In this document: positions 50,654-59,541 of the stretch, piece after piece
Numbering within the stretch: position 1 is the first letter of the stretch
Layout: each line of letters opens with the position of its first letter
From: Polyangia bacterium
Lineage (GTDB): Bacteria; Myxococcota_A; Polyangia; Polyangiales; JAUICN01
Direction of reading: 5' to 3'
DNA: 64,000 nucleotides
NCBI GenBank assembly: GCA_030427835.1
Contig: JAUICN010000001.1
Location: forward strand, 269,929-333,928
Translations under genes and position numbers: made by a program
The notes under the pieces: generated by a model
Seen by the model: the letters and a program-made list of their open reading frames with translations, nothing else
Databases searched by the model: none
What the model was told of the DNA's origin: nothing

Positions 50654-52617
50654 TATGCCTCTACCTCGGCATCAGTGCTTGGAATGGCTTGGCAGGCAAG
50701 AATGACCCCCTCTCTCTTTTCCTCATCGGACAAGGCGTCTTCCGCCTCCATCGTGACCTGACCCGAGCGCAGTTTGACTTTGCACATCCCGCACTGACCT
50801 GTGCGGCAGGAGTTGTCGATATCCACGCCGATACTGTCTGCCAGGTCGAGGATGGTCGACCTGCCACGTACGACGCCCTCTTTGTGTGCTTGGATGAATC
50901 GAACGTGGTGCTCTTGCGCGTCGGTGGATTCATCAACTGCTACCAGTCCGTCCTCGTGGGCGGACATGCTCTGATGTGGTGGGCGAGCAGGTCCGAACGC
51001 TTCGGTATGGATCTGCTCTTCCGGGACACCAAGCTCTCCAAGCATGCTACGCGTCGCCTCCATCATCGGCGGCGGGCCGCAGACGTGGACCCGGTGCTTT
51101 GCGATTTCGGGAACGAGGTGGGCGACGATTTCCTTCGTGAAACGCCCTTTGAGCCCCATCCAGATCGCTCCATCTGCCCGAGTCATGGATGCAAACACGT
51201 GGAGATTGGGATGGCGCTCCTGGAGCTGTTCGAGTTCCTCTCGAAACATGAAGTCGCTTGTCGTTCTGCAGCAGAACAATAGGTAGATGTCTTTGTGCCA
51301 TCCAATGTCTGTCAGATACCGTATGATGCTCATCATCGGTGTGAGGCCCACGCCGCCTGCGATGAGGACGATCCCGTCCGCTTCCGTCCCCGTAAAGGTG
51401 AACTTGCCGTTGGGTGCGACGACATCGACTGTGTCGCCCTCTTCGATCTCGTCGTGGAGGTAGCGAGAAAAGGCGCCGTGCTCCTCACGCTTTACGGTGA
51501 TTGAAGCGTAGTGCAGCTGGGTCGGCGATGAGGCGATCGTGTAGCTTCGCCGAACCGTCTTGCCGGCGATCGGAGCGGACACCGTCATGAACTGTCCGGG
51601 GAAATAGGTAAACGGCAAGGCAATATGGTCGAGCGCAGCGAGCCGAAATGTTTTCACTCCGCGCGCCTCCTGGAAAACGCGGCACACGCGCAAAGCCCCC
51701 CGCCATTTGTCCACCGGCTCGGAGGCGGACTTCATGACCGGAAACTTCGGTGGAGGGTGAGGTGCTGGTTGGGGCTCGGGGACGGCGATCTTTGAAGATC
51801 CCGCGGAAGTCGTGGTGGAAGTCGTGGTGACGCGGGTCTGCTCTGCCGATCGGCCCGATGCTGATTCTCTCGCTTTCGAAGGCGTCTCGGGAACACTCGT
51901 GGTAGCGGAGGCCACTGAACCTGGGTCCCGCAGTGCTTTGAGTAGCGAGGCAGCGCGACGCATCTTGAGGAAGTACATGCCAATCATGGCCACGGCGAAC
52001 GCGGCCAAAATGGCCATCACGAGATAGTGCATGGCCTGGTCTGCGGTCTCTTGCCCAGCCTGCGCTGAAGGTGAGCTGAGATTCATTTCGCGCTTGAACC
52101 ATGAGAGTGCGACATTCCGCGGCGCACGCCCTTCTGCCAACGCGCGGTGTGCCGCGAGGCCGCTGTCGAACTGCGCCACGCCTTCACGGAGGAGCGGTAC
52201 GGCCTCCTGCATCGCGCGAAAGTCTTCTCGTCGGGCCGCAGCCGACAGGCCTGAAAGAGCTTTCTCCATCAGTTCCGCACCGTCGACCATTCGGCGGTGC
52301 GCCTGAAATTCGATAGCGTGCCGCTGCTCATGAGGGAGGTTCGGGAGGCTCATCAGAGACGGATAAAGATCGCGCGGCTTAGGTGCCCCCATCTTCTCCA
52401 TCATTCCGTCCATCATCTGCCCCATGCCGCCCGACATCATGCCTTGACCCCTCTCCGGGGCTGGCTGAGAGCTGGGGGCAGCGGCTTCCGGCGGGTGGTG
52501 GGCCGCATGCTCATCGGGCGTCTGAGCGCTCACCGAAGATGCGAACAGGGACAGGACAAGAAAGCATGCACTCGCAAACGAGTTGTGTAGAGCGGCCCTC
52601 ATTCGCAGGTACCTCAT
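50653..52617 (-). CDS. Membrane-anchored FNR-type reductase with 2Fe-2S ferredoxin domain
   Basis: 654 residues. A signal segment (residues about 10-32) precedes a His/Met-rich region (GMMSGGMGQMMDGMMEKMG) and a helical exported domain. A transmembrane helix lies near 198-217. The cytosolic part has FAD and NAD motifs of ferredoxin-NADP reductases (RRSYTIASSP near 350, GGVGLTPMMSI, CGPPPMM). A plant-type ferredoxin end has Cys at CRTGQCGMC and a later Cys (ILAC). It would pass electrons from NAD(P)H to the cytochromes. Confidence 0.9.
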   Translation of the reverse strand: MRYLRMRAALHNSFASACFLVLSLFASSVSAQTPDEHAAHHPPEAAAPSSQPAPERGQGMMSGGMGQMMDGMMEKMGAPKPRDLYPSLMSLPNLPHEQRHAIEFQAHRRMVDGAELMEKALSGLSAAARREDFRAMQEAVPLLREGVAQFDSGLAAHRALAEGRAPRNVALSWFKREMNLSSPSAQAGQETADQAMHYLVMAILAAFAVAMIGMYFLKMRRAASLLKALRDPGSVASATTSVPETPSKARESASGRSAEQTRVTTTSTTTSAGSSKIAVPEPQPAPHPPPKFPVMKSASEPVDKWRGALRVCRVFQEARGVKTFRLAALDHIALPFTYFPGQFMTVSAPIAGKTVRRSYTIASSPTQLHYASITVKREEHGAFSRYLHDEIEEGDTVDVVAPNGKFTFTGTEADGIVLIAGGVGLTPMMSIIRYLTDIGWHKDIYLLFCCRTTSDFMFREELEQLQERHPNLHVFASMTRADGAIWMGLKGRFTKEIVAHLVPEIAKHRVHVCGPPPMMEATRSMLGELGVPEEQIHTEAFGPARPPHQSMSAHEDGLVAVDESTDAQEHHVRFIQAHKEGVVRGRSTILDLADSIGVDIDNSCRTGQCGMCKVKLRSGQVTMEAEDALSDEEKREGVILACQAIPSTDAEVEA

Positions 52618-54002
52618 GTCTCGCGCCGACTTCGCGTGGGTGAGAAGTAGCTCTGGGTGCCCGACGCGGATATCGCCTCACTTATCGCAGTCAGCCCGCA
52701 GGCGTAGGCTGCTGCCCGCAGAGGAACGCGCTTGCGCTTGGACATATCCATGACACTTCCGAACGCACGCGTCATCGTCTCCCTTAGACGGGCATGGACC
52801 TCGGGTTCGCTCCATTGGAGACCGGCGCGGTTCTGAGCCCACTCGAAGTAGCTCACGGTCACCCCCCCGGCATTCGCAAGGATATCTGGCACCACCTGAA
52901 CCCCGCGCTTCTCGAGAATGAGGTCGGCCATGGGAGTGGTAGGCCCGTTTGCGACTTCGACAACGGTTCTTGCCCGAATTCTGTCGGCGTTCTCCTCGGT
53001 GAGCTGTTCCTCGAGCGCCGCAGGAATCAGGAGATCCACGTCCAACTCCAAGAGTTCCGCGTTACTGATCAGTCGCTCGTCCCGGGCACCTCCGCACGAA
53101 CAGGACGAACTCCCGCAATGTGGACAGTCACAGACCGACTTGCTGGAGTAACCAGTCGCGAGCGAGCGTCCTCCCAGCTTCTTTTCTATGAGGGCCGGCA
53201 CGTCGAGTCCCTCTAGCCGGGCAACGCCGCCTCGCGAGTCGCTTACCGCGACGATTCGATATCCATCGGCCTGGAGCAGGCGAGCCACGTGCTGTCCTGC
53301 GTTGCCAAAACCTTGGATTGCCACTCGAATGGTGGAAGGCGTCCAGCCACGCTGATTTTCCAACTCCTTGATGCAGTAGTACGCACCTCGTCCTGTTGCA
53401 TCCTCGCGCCCTAGACTTCCCCCCAGCGCGATAGGTTTGCCAGTGATGACTGCCGGCTCTCTACCTCGGTGACACTCGGAGTACTCGTCCATCATCCAAC
53501 CCATGATCATTGCGTTGGTGTAAACGTCGGGGGCTGGCACATCCCGAGTTGGGCCGATCACATCGGCCATCGCGCGGGCGTAGCCGCGGGAAAGTCGCTC
53601 GAGCTCTGCGCCTGACAGACGCTTCGGATCAACGACAACACCACCCTTCCCGCCGCCGAAGGGGATCCCCACGACCGCGCACTTAAAGGTCATCCAAAAG
53701 GCCAGTGCCTGAACCTCCGCCAGGTCCACTGCGGGATGAAATCGAATGCCGCCCTTGCAGGGACCACGGCTATCGTCGTGTTGAACGCGGTAGGCAGGCA
53801 GGCAGCAGAGCGTTCCGTCGTCGAGTCGCAGCGGGATCGTGGCCTGCACGACGCGCTTGGGTCGTCGGAGGCGAGTCAAGATCTCGTCGTCGACCCCCAC
53901 GAGCTTCGCCGCCTCGTCCAGCCGAGTAAGCGCGGCCGTAAAGATGTCGCCTGGTGTACCGGTTCGTGTTGGGTCTGAAATGGTTGCGGGTGTCTGTTCC
54001 AT
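52614..54002 (-). CDS. Glu/Leu-type dehydrogenase with Cys-rich loop
   Basis: 462 residues. KGGIRFHP, FGGGKGGVVVDP (catalytic Lys region), DVPAPDVYTN, GFGNAGQHVARLL (nucleotide-binding) and the C-terminal domain match Glu/Leu/Phe/Val dehydrogenases, which oxidise amino acids to 2-oxo acids. An unusual insertion near residues 296-315 contains five Cys (CDCPHCGSSSCSC) where relatives have a short GFPGAE-type loop. It overlaps the reductase start (ATGA). Confidence 0.9.
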   Translation of the reverse strand: MEQTPATISDPTRTGTPGDIFTAALTRLDEAAKLVGVDDEILTRLRRPKRVVQATIPLRLDDGTLCCLPAYRVQHDDSRGPCKGGIRFHPAVDLAEVQALAFWMTFKCAVVGIPFGGGKGGVVVDPKRLSGAELERLSRGYARAMADVIGPTRDVPAPDVYTNAMIMGWMMDEYSECHRGREPAVITGKPIALGGSLGREDATGRGAYYCIKELENQRGWTPSTIRVAIQGFGNAGQHVARLLQADGYRIVAVSDSRGGVARLEGLDVPALIEKKLGGRSLATGYSSKSVCDCPHCGSSSCSCGGARDERLISNAELLELDVDLLIPAALEEQLTEENADRIRARTVVEVANGPTTPMADLILEKRGVQVVPDILANAGGVTVSYFEWAQNRAGLQWSEPEVHARLRETMTRAFGSVMDMSKRKRVPLRAAAYACGLTAISEAISASGTQSYFSPTRSRRET

Positions 54003-54017
54003 CGTGTGCTTCCCTTG

Positions 54018-55601
54018 TCACTCGTGTGGTTTCTGTTGTGCCGGCGCGGTGGCGTCCCGACTGCCGATGTCCTCAGTCACGAGCAGTTCTGCGGCCATGC
54101 CGTGTTCCCCGTGTTCCAGGATGTGGCAGTGATACAGCCAGCGACCTGGTCGTCCCTCCGGGCGAAAGGCTATTTGCACCTGCCCTCCGGCAGGGACGTG
54201 CACGTTGTCCTCCCACGCACGCACCGGTTGCTCCGCATTCCCGCCCAAGACTTGGAAGAAGTAGCCATGGAGGTGAAAAGGATGCGGCCCATGCGTGTCG
54301 TTGATGATGTGCCATACCTGGGTCTCTCCGACGCGGGCGTGGAGCGCCGGCACGTTGGGATGAGATGCGCCGTTGATCGTAAAGCGCGCTCGACCGCAGC
54401 AGCCCCGATCACCGAGGCGGACTATGGTCGGCGTGATGCCCTCGATGTTGAGGGAGGGAAGCGACTGAAACGGGACCACCACGTCTCGTTGGCGGAGTGG
54501 CGAGGCTTCCGAGTATCGGACTGTTAGCAGACGGGTACTCGTTTCCTCTGCTGAGGCCATGCCGTGACGCCTGCGCGCGTGATGGCCGCCCATGCCGGTC
54601 CGACGACCGCCCGGGCCGTGGCCTCCAAGCGAGCGTTGCACTGGAAGACTCAACAGTCTCGTCGTCGTTCCAGGGGCACCCATCCCTGTGACGAGAACCT
54701 CGTAGCGATCCCCGGGGGCGAGGAGAAGGTCGTCCACTATCCGTGGAGCTTCGGCAAAGCCACCATCGGAGGCGATCACCTGCAACTGGCCAGACTCCAA
54801 GCCGACTCGAAAGTATCGGGCGTTTGCGACGTTGATGAGTCTCCAGCGCTGGACCTCACCGGCGCGAGCCGCGATCTCTAAGTCGGTCTTACCGTTGACG
54901 ACCAACCGGTTACCATACCGACCTGGTCGAATATCTCTGACGCTGCTTCCTGCGATTTGGTCGGCGTCATCGAGTCGGACATCGTCCAGTTCGAGCACGT
55001 GGTCGGCATCCACCTTGGGTTCGGTCGGGCCTGCAACCACAATGGCGCCGTACAGGCCATGTTCCATTTGATGAGATTCGTTGACGTGTGGGTGGTACCA
55101 GAAGGTGCCAGCGTCGCGCACCGTGAAGCGGTACTCAAAGGTCTCTCCGGGGGCGACTGGGCGCTGGCTGGCGGGGGCCCCATCCATCTCGGGCGAGATA
55201 CGAAGCCCATGCCAGTGGATGGTCGTGGGCTCAGTGAGGCTGTTCTTGAAGTGGATAACCAGGTTGTCGCCAACGTTTGCGCGAATCGTTGGCCCAGGGA
55301 CCGTCCCGTTGTAGGTAAGCGCTTGCAATCGGTGCCCGGGACTCAGTTCCCAGTCGCCTGGTCTCGCCTCGAGCGAGAACTCAACAACACCACGGGCACC
55401 CGAATTGACGAGTTCTACTGTCTGCGAAGGGCCCCTTGCCCCAGTGGTTTCGCCGCGAACCCCAGCGCTCCGGTGCTCACTGGATGGTCCGTTCGTCTCT
55501 TTGCAGGAACACACAGAAAGGCCCGTCGCTACTATTAGTAGCAGCGAGGGAACGCGCCACCGTCCGGCACGCAGCGTCTGGGTGAGGCGCAAACGATTCA
55601 C
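54018..55601 (-). CDS. Multicopper oxidase
   Basis: 527 residues from a GTG that overlaps the previous stop. A hydrophobic signal with Cys ends near 33. Copper motifs are complete: HWHG near 127, WYHPH near 168, HPFHLHG near 443 and HCHILEHGEHGM near 498, giving the type 1 and trinuclear sites. A His/Met-rich loop (HGPGGRRTGMGGHHARRRHGM) lies near 340. It probably oxidises Cu(I) in the periplasm, like CueO/CopA-type enzymes. Confidence 0.92.
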   Translation of the reverse strand: MNRLRLTQTLRAGRWRVPSLLLIVATGLSVCSCKETNGPSSEHRSAGVRGETTGARGPSQTVELVNSGARGVVEFSLEARPGDWELSPGHRLQALTYNGTVPGPTIRANVGDNLVIHFKNSLTEPTTIHWHGLRISPEMDGAPASQRPVAPGETFEYRFTVRDAGTFWYHPHVNESHQMEHGLYGAIVVAGPTEPKVDADHVLELDDVRLDDADQIAGSSVRDIRPGRYGNRLVVNGKTDLEIAARAGEVQRWRLINVANARYFRVGLESGQLQVIASDGGFAEAPRIVDDLLLAPGDRYEVLVTGMGAPGTTTRLLSLPVQRSLGGHGPGGRRTGMGGHHARRRHGMASAEETSTRLLTVRYSEASPLRQRDVVVPFQSLPSLNIEGITPTIVRLGDRGCCGRARFTINGASHPNVPALHARVGETQVWHIINDTHGPHPFHLHGYFFQVLGGNAEQPVRAWEDNVHVPAGGQVQIAFRPEGRPGRWLYHCHILEHGEHGMAAELLVTEDIGSRDATAPAQQKPHE

Positions 55602-57259
55602 TGCGTCTGGTTTCCCGTGCCGTGAGCTTGCTGCAGTGCGGAAGCCGTGCCGACCAGCGCGCGCCTCTGGGCATTCGTAAGAACAGATGCTGCTTGCCCC
55701 ACTGCCTGGATGAAGGCAAGCCGCCTCTCCACGTACAAGGCCGCGATGCGTCTGACGCCAGCGTCGACGGCCTCCCGCGAGAATCCATCGGCGGACGTGA
55801 CCACGTAGAGATCGTGCTCCGCTGCGGCAATGCGGCTCAACACTTCTGCATGGCCATTCTGCGCGACCGACTTGATGCGAGCGAGATCAGCACGCTGAGC
55901 GTCGGTCAACTGAACATGGTCGTCGTGATCGAGAAAGAAGCCCGTCGCCCCGACGTGATAGAGGTGGGATCTTCCCGGAAAGCCGGGAAGGCTCGCCGAA
56001 ACATCGGCGATACCGCGGGCCGCGGAAGACGGGTCCCGGCCCATCATTCCCAAACCCATCTCCTGCTCCATGTTCATGCCGCCACCGGGGTTGCTCCCCA
56101 TGTTCATGCCGCCGCCCGAACTCCCCTGCTGGTTGCCCATCTTCATTTGATCCATGCCGTGGCCCATGCCCATTTTCATGCCACCGCCCGAACTCCCCTG
56201 TTGGTTGCCCATCTTCATCTGCTTCATGCCGTGGCCCATGCCCATTTTCATGCCACCGCCAGAGTCGCTCCCCATGTTCATGCCGCCGCCCGAACTCCCC
56301 TGTTGGTTGCCCATCTTCATCTGCTTCATGCCATGGCCCATGTTCATGCCGTCGCCTGAGTTGTTCCCCATGTTCATGCCACCGCCGGAACCGCTCGGAG
56401 AACTCCCCATCTTCATCGCCCCCGTACCCGTGCCCGACTGCGCCGAAGACTGGTCCGAGCTTGCGGAGAGAACCGCCAGTTGGCTTGGAGTCAAGACCTT
56501 CGCTGCCTCGGCCACAGCCATGATGAAGTCCGCGCGCCGCCGCGCGGTCACCTGTGCACTTCGCTCGACCTCAGCACGGATCTTCGTGATATCGGGCCGG
56601 TCGGCGGCCGTAAGGCTCCACAGCGCTTCTTCTGCTGCAGCGACCTGGCGGTCCGCGTCCGCTACGGCTTCGAAGGCCCGTTGCCTGATTGCTCCCAAGG
56701 TTTGTTGCTGCTCGATGCTGAGCTCGAGCGCGGTCGCCTGGTCGAGGAAGAACTCACTGGCCCCAACTTGATGCACCATCGCTCCGCTGCTCGTCGGCGC
56801 AGCGACTGCAGTCCCCATGTTCATCGCCCCGGGCGCGTTGCCCGCGGAGGGCGCCATCTGCATGCCGTGCGCCTGGTTGCCGGAAGGCATCGGCTCGTCC
56901 TGTCCCGCCGAGTGGCTCGGGGCGGCACCCGCACGTTGGATTCCCATCATCGAGGAGCCGGGCATGGGCATCATCATCGGAGAGCTTGTCGAACGGCAGC
57001 CACCGGGCGAGCCGCATCCGCCGTCGTCTGGAGCAGGGGATGCCGGGGTCCCCAAGGCCGCTCGAAGCTCCTGCGCTTTTTCGGGTAGAGGCGCCACGGC
57101 GGATGCGACCTCGGCCGGGGTCCCCTGCTCCTGATCGGCAGCACTCGACGACGGGTCGTCGCCGCTTTTGCAGGCAATGAGTGCAGTCGCCACGAGCGGC
57201 AAGGCAGCGAGTCGTAGCCCGGACGATGATTTCAGTTTTGTGAGGTTGCTGGGCTTCAT
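55598..57259 (-). CDS. Lipoprotein with Met-rich repeats and two LTXXQ-like domains
   Basis: About 553 residues from the ATG at 57259; the lipobox LIAC lies near residue 30. A Met-rich segment follows (PMMMPMPGSSMMG). Two homologous helical domains of about 110 residues, each like the CpxP/Spy-type domain, begin near 165 and near 425 (HQVGASEFFLDQA and YHVGATGFFLDHD). Between them lie tandem repeats of the type MGHGMxQMKMGNQQGSSGGGMxMG. Methionine arrays bind Cu(I). It is coupled to the multicopper oxidase. Confidence 0.85.
   Translation of the reverse strand: MKPSNLTKLKSSSGLRLAALPLVATALIACKSGDDPSSSAADQEQGTPAEVASAVAPLPEKAQELRAALGTPASPAPDDGGCGSPGGCRSTSSPMMMPMPGSSMMGIQRAGAAPSHSAGQDEPMPSGNQAHGMQMAPSAGNAPGAMNMGTAVAAPTSSGAMVHQVGASEFFLDQATALELSIEQQQTLGAIRQRAFEAVADADRQVAAAEEALWSLTAADRPDITKIRAEVERSAQVTARRRADFIMAVAEAAKVLTPSQLAVLSASSDQSSAQSGTGTGAMKMGSSPSGSGGGMNMGNNSGDGMNMGHGMKQMKMGNQQGSSGGGMNMGSDSGGGMKMGMGHGMKQMKMGNQQGSSGGGMKMGMGHGMDQMKMGNQQGSSGGGMNMGSNPGGGMNMEQEMGLGMMGRDPSSAARGIADVSASLPGFPGRSHLYHVGATGFFLDHDDHVQLTDAQRADLARIKSVAQNGHAEVLSRIAAAEHDLYVVTSADGFSREAVDAGVRRIAALYVERRLAFIQAVGQAASVLTNAQRRALVGTASALQQAHGTGNQTQ
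56085..56405 (-). repeat. Tandem repeats encoding Met-Gly copper-type motifs
   Basis: The coding DNA of the lipoprotein has near-identical direct repeats of roughly 70-120 bases with units of the form MGHGMKQMKMGNQQGSSGGGM; three clear copies are present with further partial ones. Copy number could vary by slippage or recombination. Confidence 0.8.
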
Positions 57260-58161
57260 GTTGAGCGTCCTTTTCGTGGTGACTTTCCGTCCCGAGCCAA
57301 CGAAGTAGCGCTCAGGCTGGCGTTGCCGCATCGGGGGCAGGACTCCATTTCCGGCTCCGGGTCCTCCTCTGTATGCGCTGAAGTAGAAGAAGCGTTGGTC
57401 GTAGTTTCGCTCCGAGCGAAGTGAACCGAGCATGGCTCTCCCGAAGGGTCCAAGACGGCTTTCAACCTCGTGAGCGCATCGTCCACGCTATCGACAACCA
57501 TCAGGAGCTTGCGATCTCTATCGGAGATCATGCCGTGGCGGACGAGCGCGTCGATGTTGATGACCTCACTCCAGTATTCGCTCCCGTAGAGAAGCACCGG
57601 AACGCTCCGTGCGAGCTTTCGCGTTTGTGCAAGGGTAAGTAGCTCAAAGAGTTCGTCGATGGTGCCGAAGCCTCCAGGAAACACGACGGCAGCTCGTGCA
57701 AGGTGCACCAACCACAGCTTGCGCATAAAGAAGTAGTGAAACTCGAGACTCAACCCGTCGGAGATGTACGGATTGGGACGCTGCTCAAAGGGAAGCCCAA
57801 TGTTGAGCCCAATGCTGCGCGCCCCGGCGTCGGATGCACCTCTGTTTGCCGCTTCCATGATACCGGGGCCACCTCCAGAGCAGACCGCAAACCGATGCCA
57901 CTTGCAGCAAAGCGAAAGCGACCATTCCGAGAGCCGCTGTGCGAGTTCGCGCGCTTCGGCGTAGTACCGACCAAGGGGGCCATCTTCGCGGATGCGTGCA
58001 GATCCGAAGAAGACCACCGTATCGTGAATTTGCTGGTCTCCGAGCACTTTCAGGGGATTCAAGTACTCCGCCAGGATGCGCAGCGGGCGGCCGGCGTCAC
58101 TGTCGAGGAAGCCTTGGCTGTGGTACGCAAGGACGGGATCGGTTCCCACCGGAGTCGTCAT
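57256..58161 (-). CDS. LOG-family Rossmann protein
   Basis: 301 residues. VVFFGSARI, CSGGGPGIMEAANRGA (near 95-110) and VFPGGFGTIDELFELL (near 160-175) are the signatures of LOG/TIGR00730 proteins, some of which release free cytokinin-type bases from nucleoside monophosphates. The C-terminus carries an extra tail with CPRCG. It overlaps both neighbouring genes by four bases. Confidence 0.9.
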   Translation of the reverse strand: MTTPVGTDPVLAYHSQGFLDSDAGRPLRILAEYLNPLKVLGDQQIHDTVVFFGSARIREDGPLGRYYAEARELAQRLSEWSLSLCCKWHRFAVCSGGGPGIMEAANRGASDAGARSIGLNIGLPFEQRPNPYISDGLSLEFHYFFMRKLWLVHLARAAVVFPGGFGTIDELFELLTLAQTRKLARSVPVLLYGSEYWSEVINIDALVRHGMISDRDRKLLMVVDSVDDALTRLKAVLDPSGEPCSVHFARSETTTNASSTSAHTEEDPEPEMESCPRCGNASLSATSLARDGKSPRKGRST

Positions 58162-59531
58162 CGGTTTGCCTCCAGATTCCAGACGGTCTTGTCGTCGGGC
58201 GTCACGACGTCCCAGCCGAACGTGTCGCGAAGGCGCAGCCGGAACGCGTCCGCGGCCGAGGGCTCACCGTGCGTCACGAAGACGCGTTTCGGATTGAGCT
58301 TGGAGGGCCGCAGCCACTCGGTCATCTCCTCGTAGTCGGCGTGCGCCGAGAGCCCCTGCACCTGCACGACCTTGGCGCACACGGTCACGTACTGACCGTG
58401 CAGCTTGAGCTCATCGGTGCCGTCGACGAGCGAGCGGCCGCGCGTACCGGCGGCTTGATAGCCGACGAAGAGCACGACGTTCTTCTCGTCCGGCAAGAAG
58501 CGCCTCAGGTGGTGCAGGATCCGCCCTCCGGTGACCATGCCGCTCGCGGAGACGATGATCATGGGTCCATCGCGACGGTCGATGGCCTTGGAGTCCTCGG
58601 GTGTCTTCGAGTACTGGGCCGAGTGACACATAGCGTGGCACTGGTCCTCGGAGAGCCGGTGATCTTCTTTGTGGTCGCAGAACAACTTGGTGGCGTTGAT
58701 CGCCATGGGGCTGTCGAGGAATGCCGGGATCTCGGGGATGCGGCCCTGGCCCCGGAGCATCGCGATCAGGTGCAGGAGGTGCTGTGACCGACCGACGGCG
58801 AACGAGGGAACGAGGATGACGCCGCCCTTCTTGGCGGTCTCGTTGACGACGCGCGCAAGCGTCTCCATCACCTCCTCGGACGGGTGGCGACGATCGCCGT
58901 AGGTCGACTCGATCACGAGGTAGTCCGTGGGTCCGAGCGGCGCCGGCGGCTTCATGATGGGATCGTTCGGGCGGCCAACGTCGCCGGAGAACGTGACGGT
59001 GACCCCGCCCACCCGGAGCGCCAGACACGCCGAGCCGACGATGTGCCCCGCGCGCGTGAAGGTCGCGCTTACACCCTTGGCGACGTCGAAGCGCTCGTTG
59101 AAGGCGATCGGCCGAAGCTGCCCCAGGCTCCGCTCGGCGTCGTCGCGCGTGTAGAGCGGCTCGGCGGGGCGATGGCGCGTGTAACCGTACTTGTTCGCTC
59201 GGCGCGCGTCCTCTTCCTGGAGGTATCCAGAGTCGGGAAGGAGGATTTGCAGGAGGTCCCGCGTCCCGCGCGTGCAGTAGACCGGGCCGCGAAACCCGAC
59301 CTTGCACAGCTTCGGCACGTAGCCCGTGTGATCGATGTGGGCGTGGGTCAGGACGACCGCATCGAGCGACGCCGCGTCGAACGGGAGCGGCGCCCAGTTG
59401 CGCTCGCGCAGCTTCTTGTAGCCCTGGAAGAGGCCGCAATCGACGAGCACGCGCGCGCCGTCCGACTCGACGAGGTAGCGGGACCCGGTCACCGTGTCGG
59501 TTGCACCAAAGAATTGGATTCTTGTGGTCAT
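58158..59531 (-). CDS. MBL-fold beta-CASP RNase-like protein
   Basis: 457 residues. LTHAHIDHTG (metal site), GHIVGSACLAL, SGDVGRPNDP and the beta-CASP motifs (VSASGMVTGGRILHHL, GLSAHADYEEM, VTHGEPSAADAF) match CPSF/YSH1-like MBL RNases. It probably acts on RNA, but its role in this metal cluster is unclear. It overlaps the LOG gene stop. Confidence 0.9.
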   Translation of the reverse strand: MTTRIQFFGATDTVTGSRYLVESDGARVLVDCGLFQGYKKLRERNWAPLPFDAASLDAVVLTHAHIDHTGYVPKLCKVGFRGPVYCTRGTRDLLQILLPDSGYLQEEDARRANKYGYTRHRPAEPLYTRDDAERSLGQLRPIAFNERFDVAKGVSATFTRAGHIVGSACLALRVGGVTVTFSGDVGRPNDPIMKPPAPLGPTDYLVIESTYGDRRHPSEEVMETLARVVNETAKKGGVILVPSFAVGRSQHLLHLIAMLRGQGRIPEIPAFLDSPMAINATKLFCDHKEDHRLSEDQCHAMCHSAQYSKTPEDSKAIDRRDGPMIIVSASGMVTGGRILHHLRRFLPDEKNVVLFVGYQAAGTRGRSLVDGTDELKLHGQYVTVCAKVVQVQGLSAHADYEEMTEWLRPSKLNPKRVFVTHGEPSAADAFRLRLRDTFGWDVVTPDDKTVWNLEANR

Positions 59532-59541
59532 GGTCGATTCC

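Noticed and set aside
56085-56405. CRISPR-like array
   Set aside because: The repeats are in frame within a lipoprotein gene, lack unique spacers and encode Met-Gly motifs.
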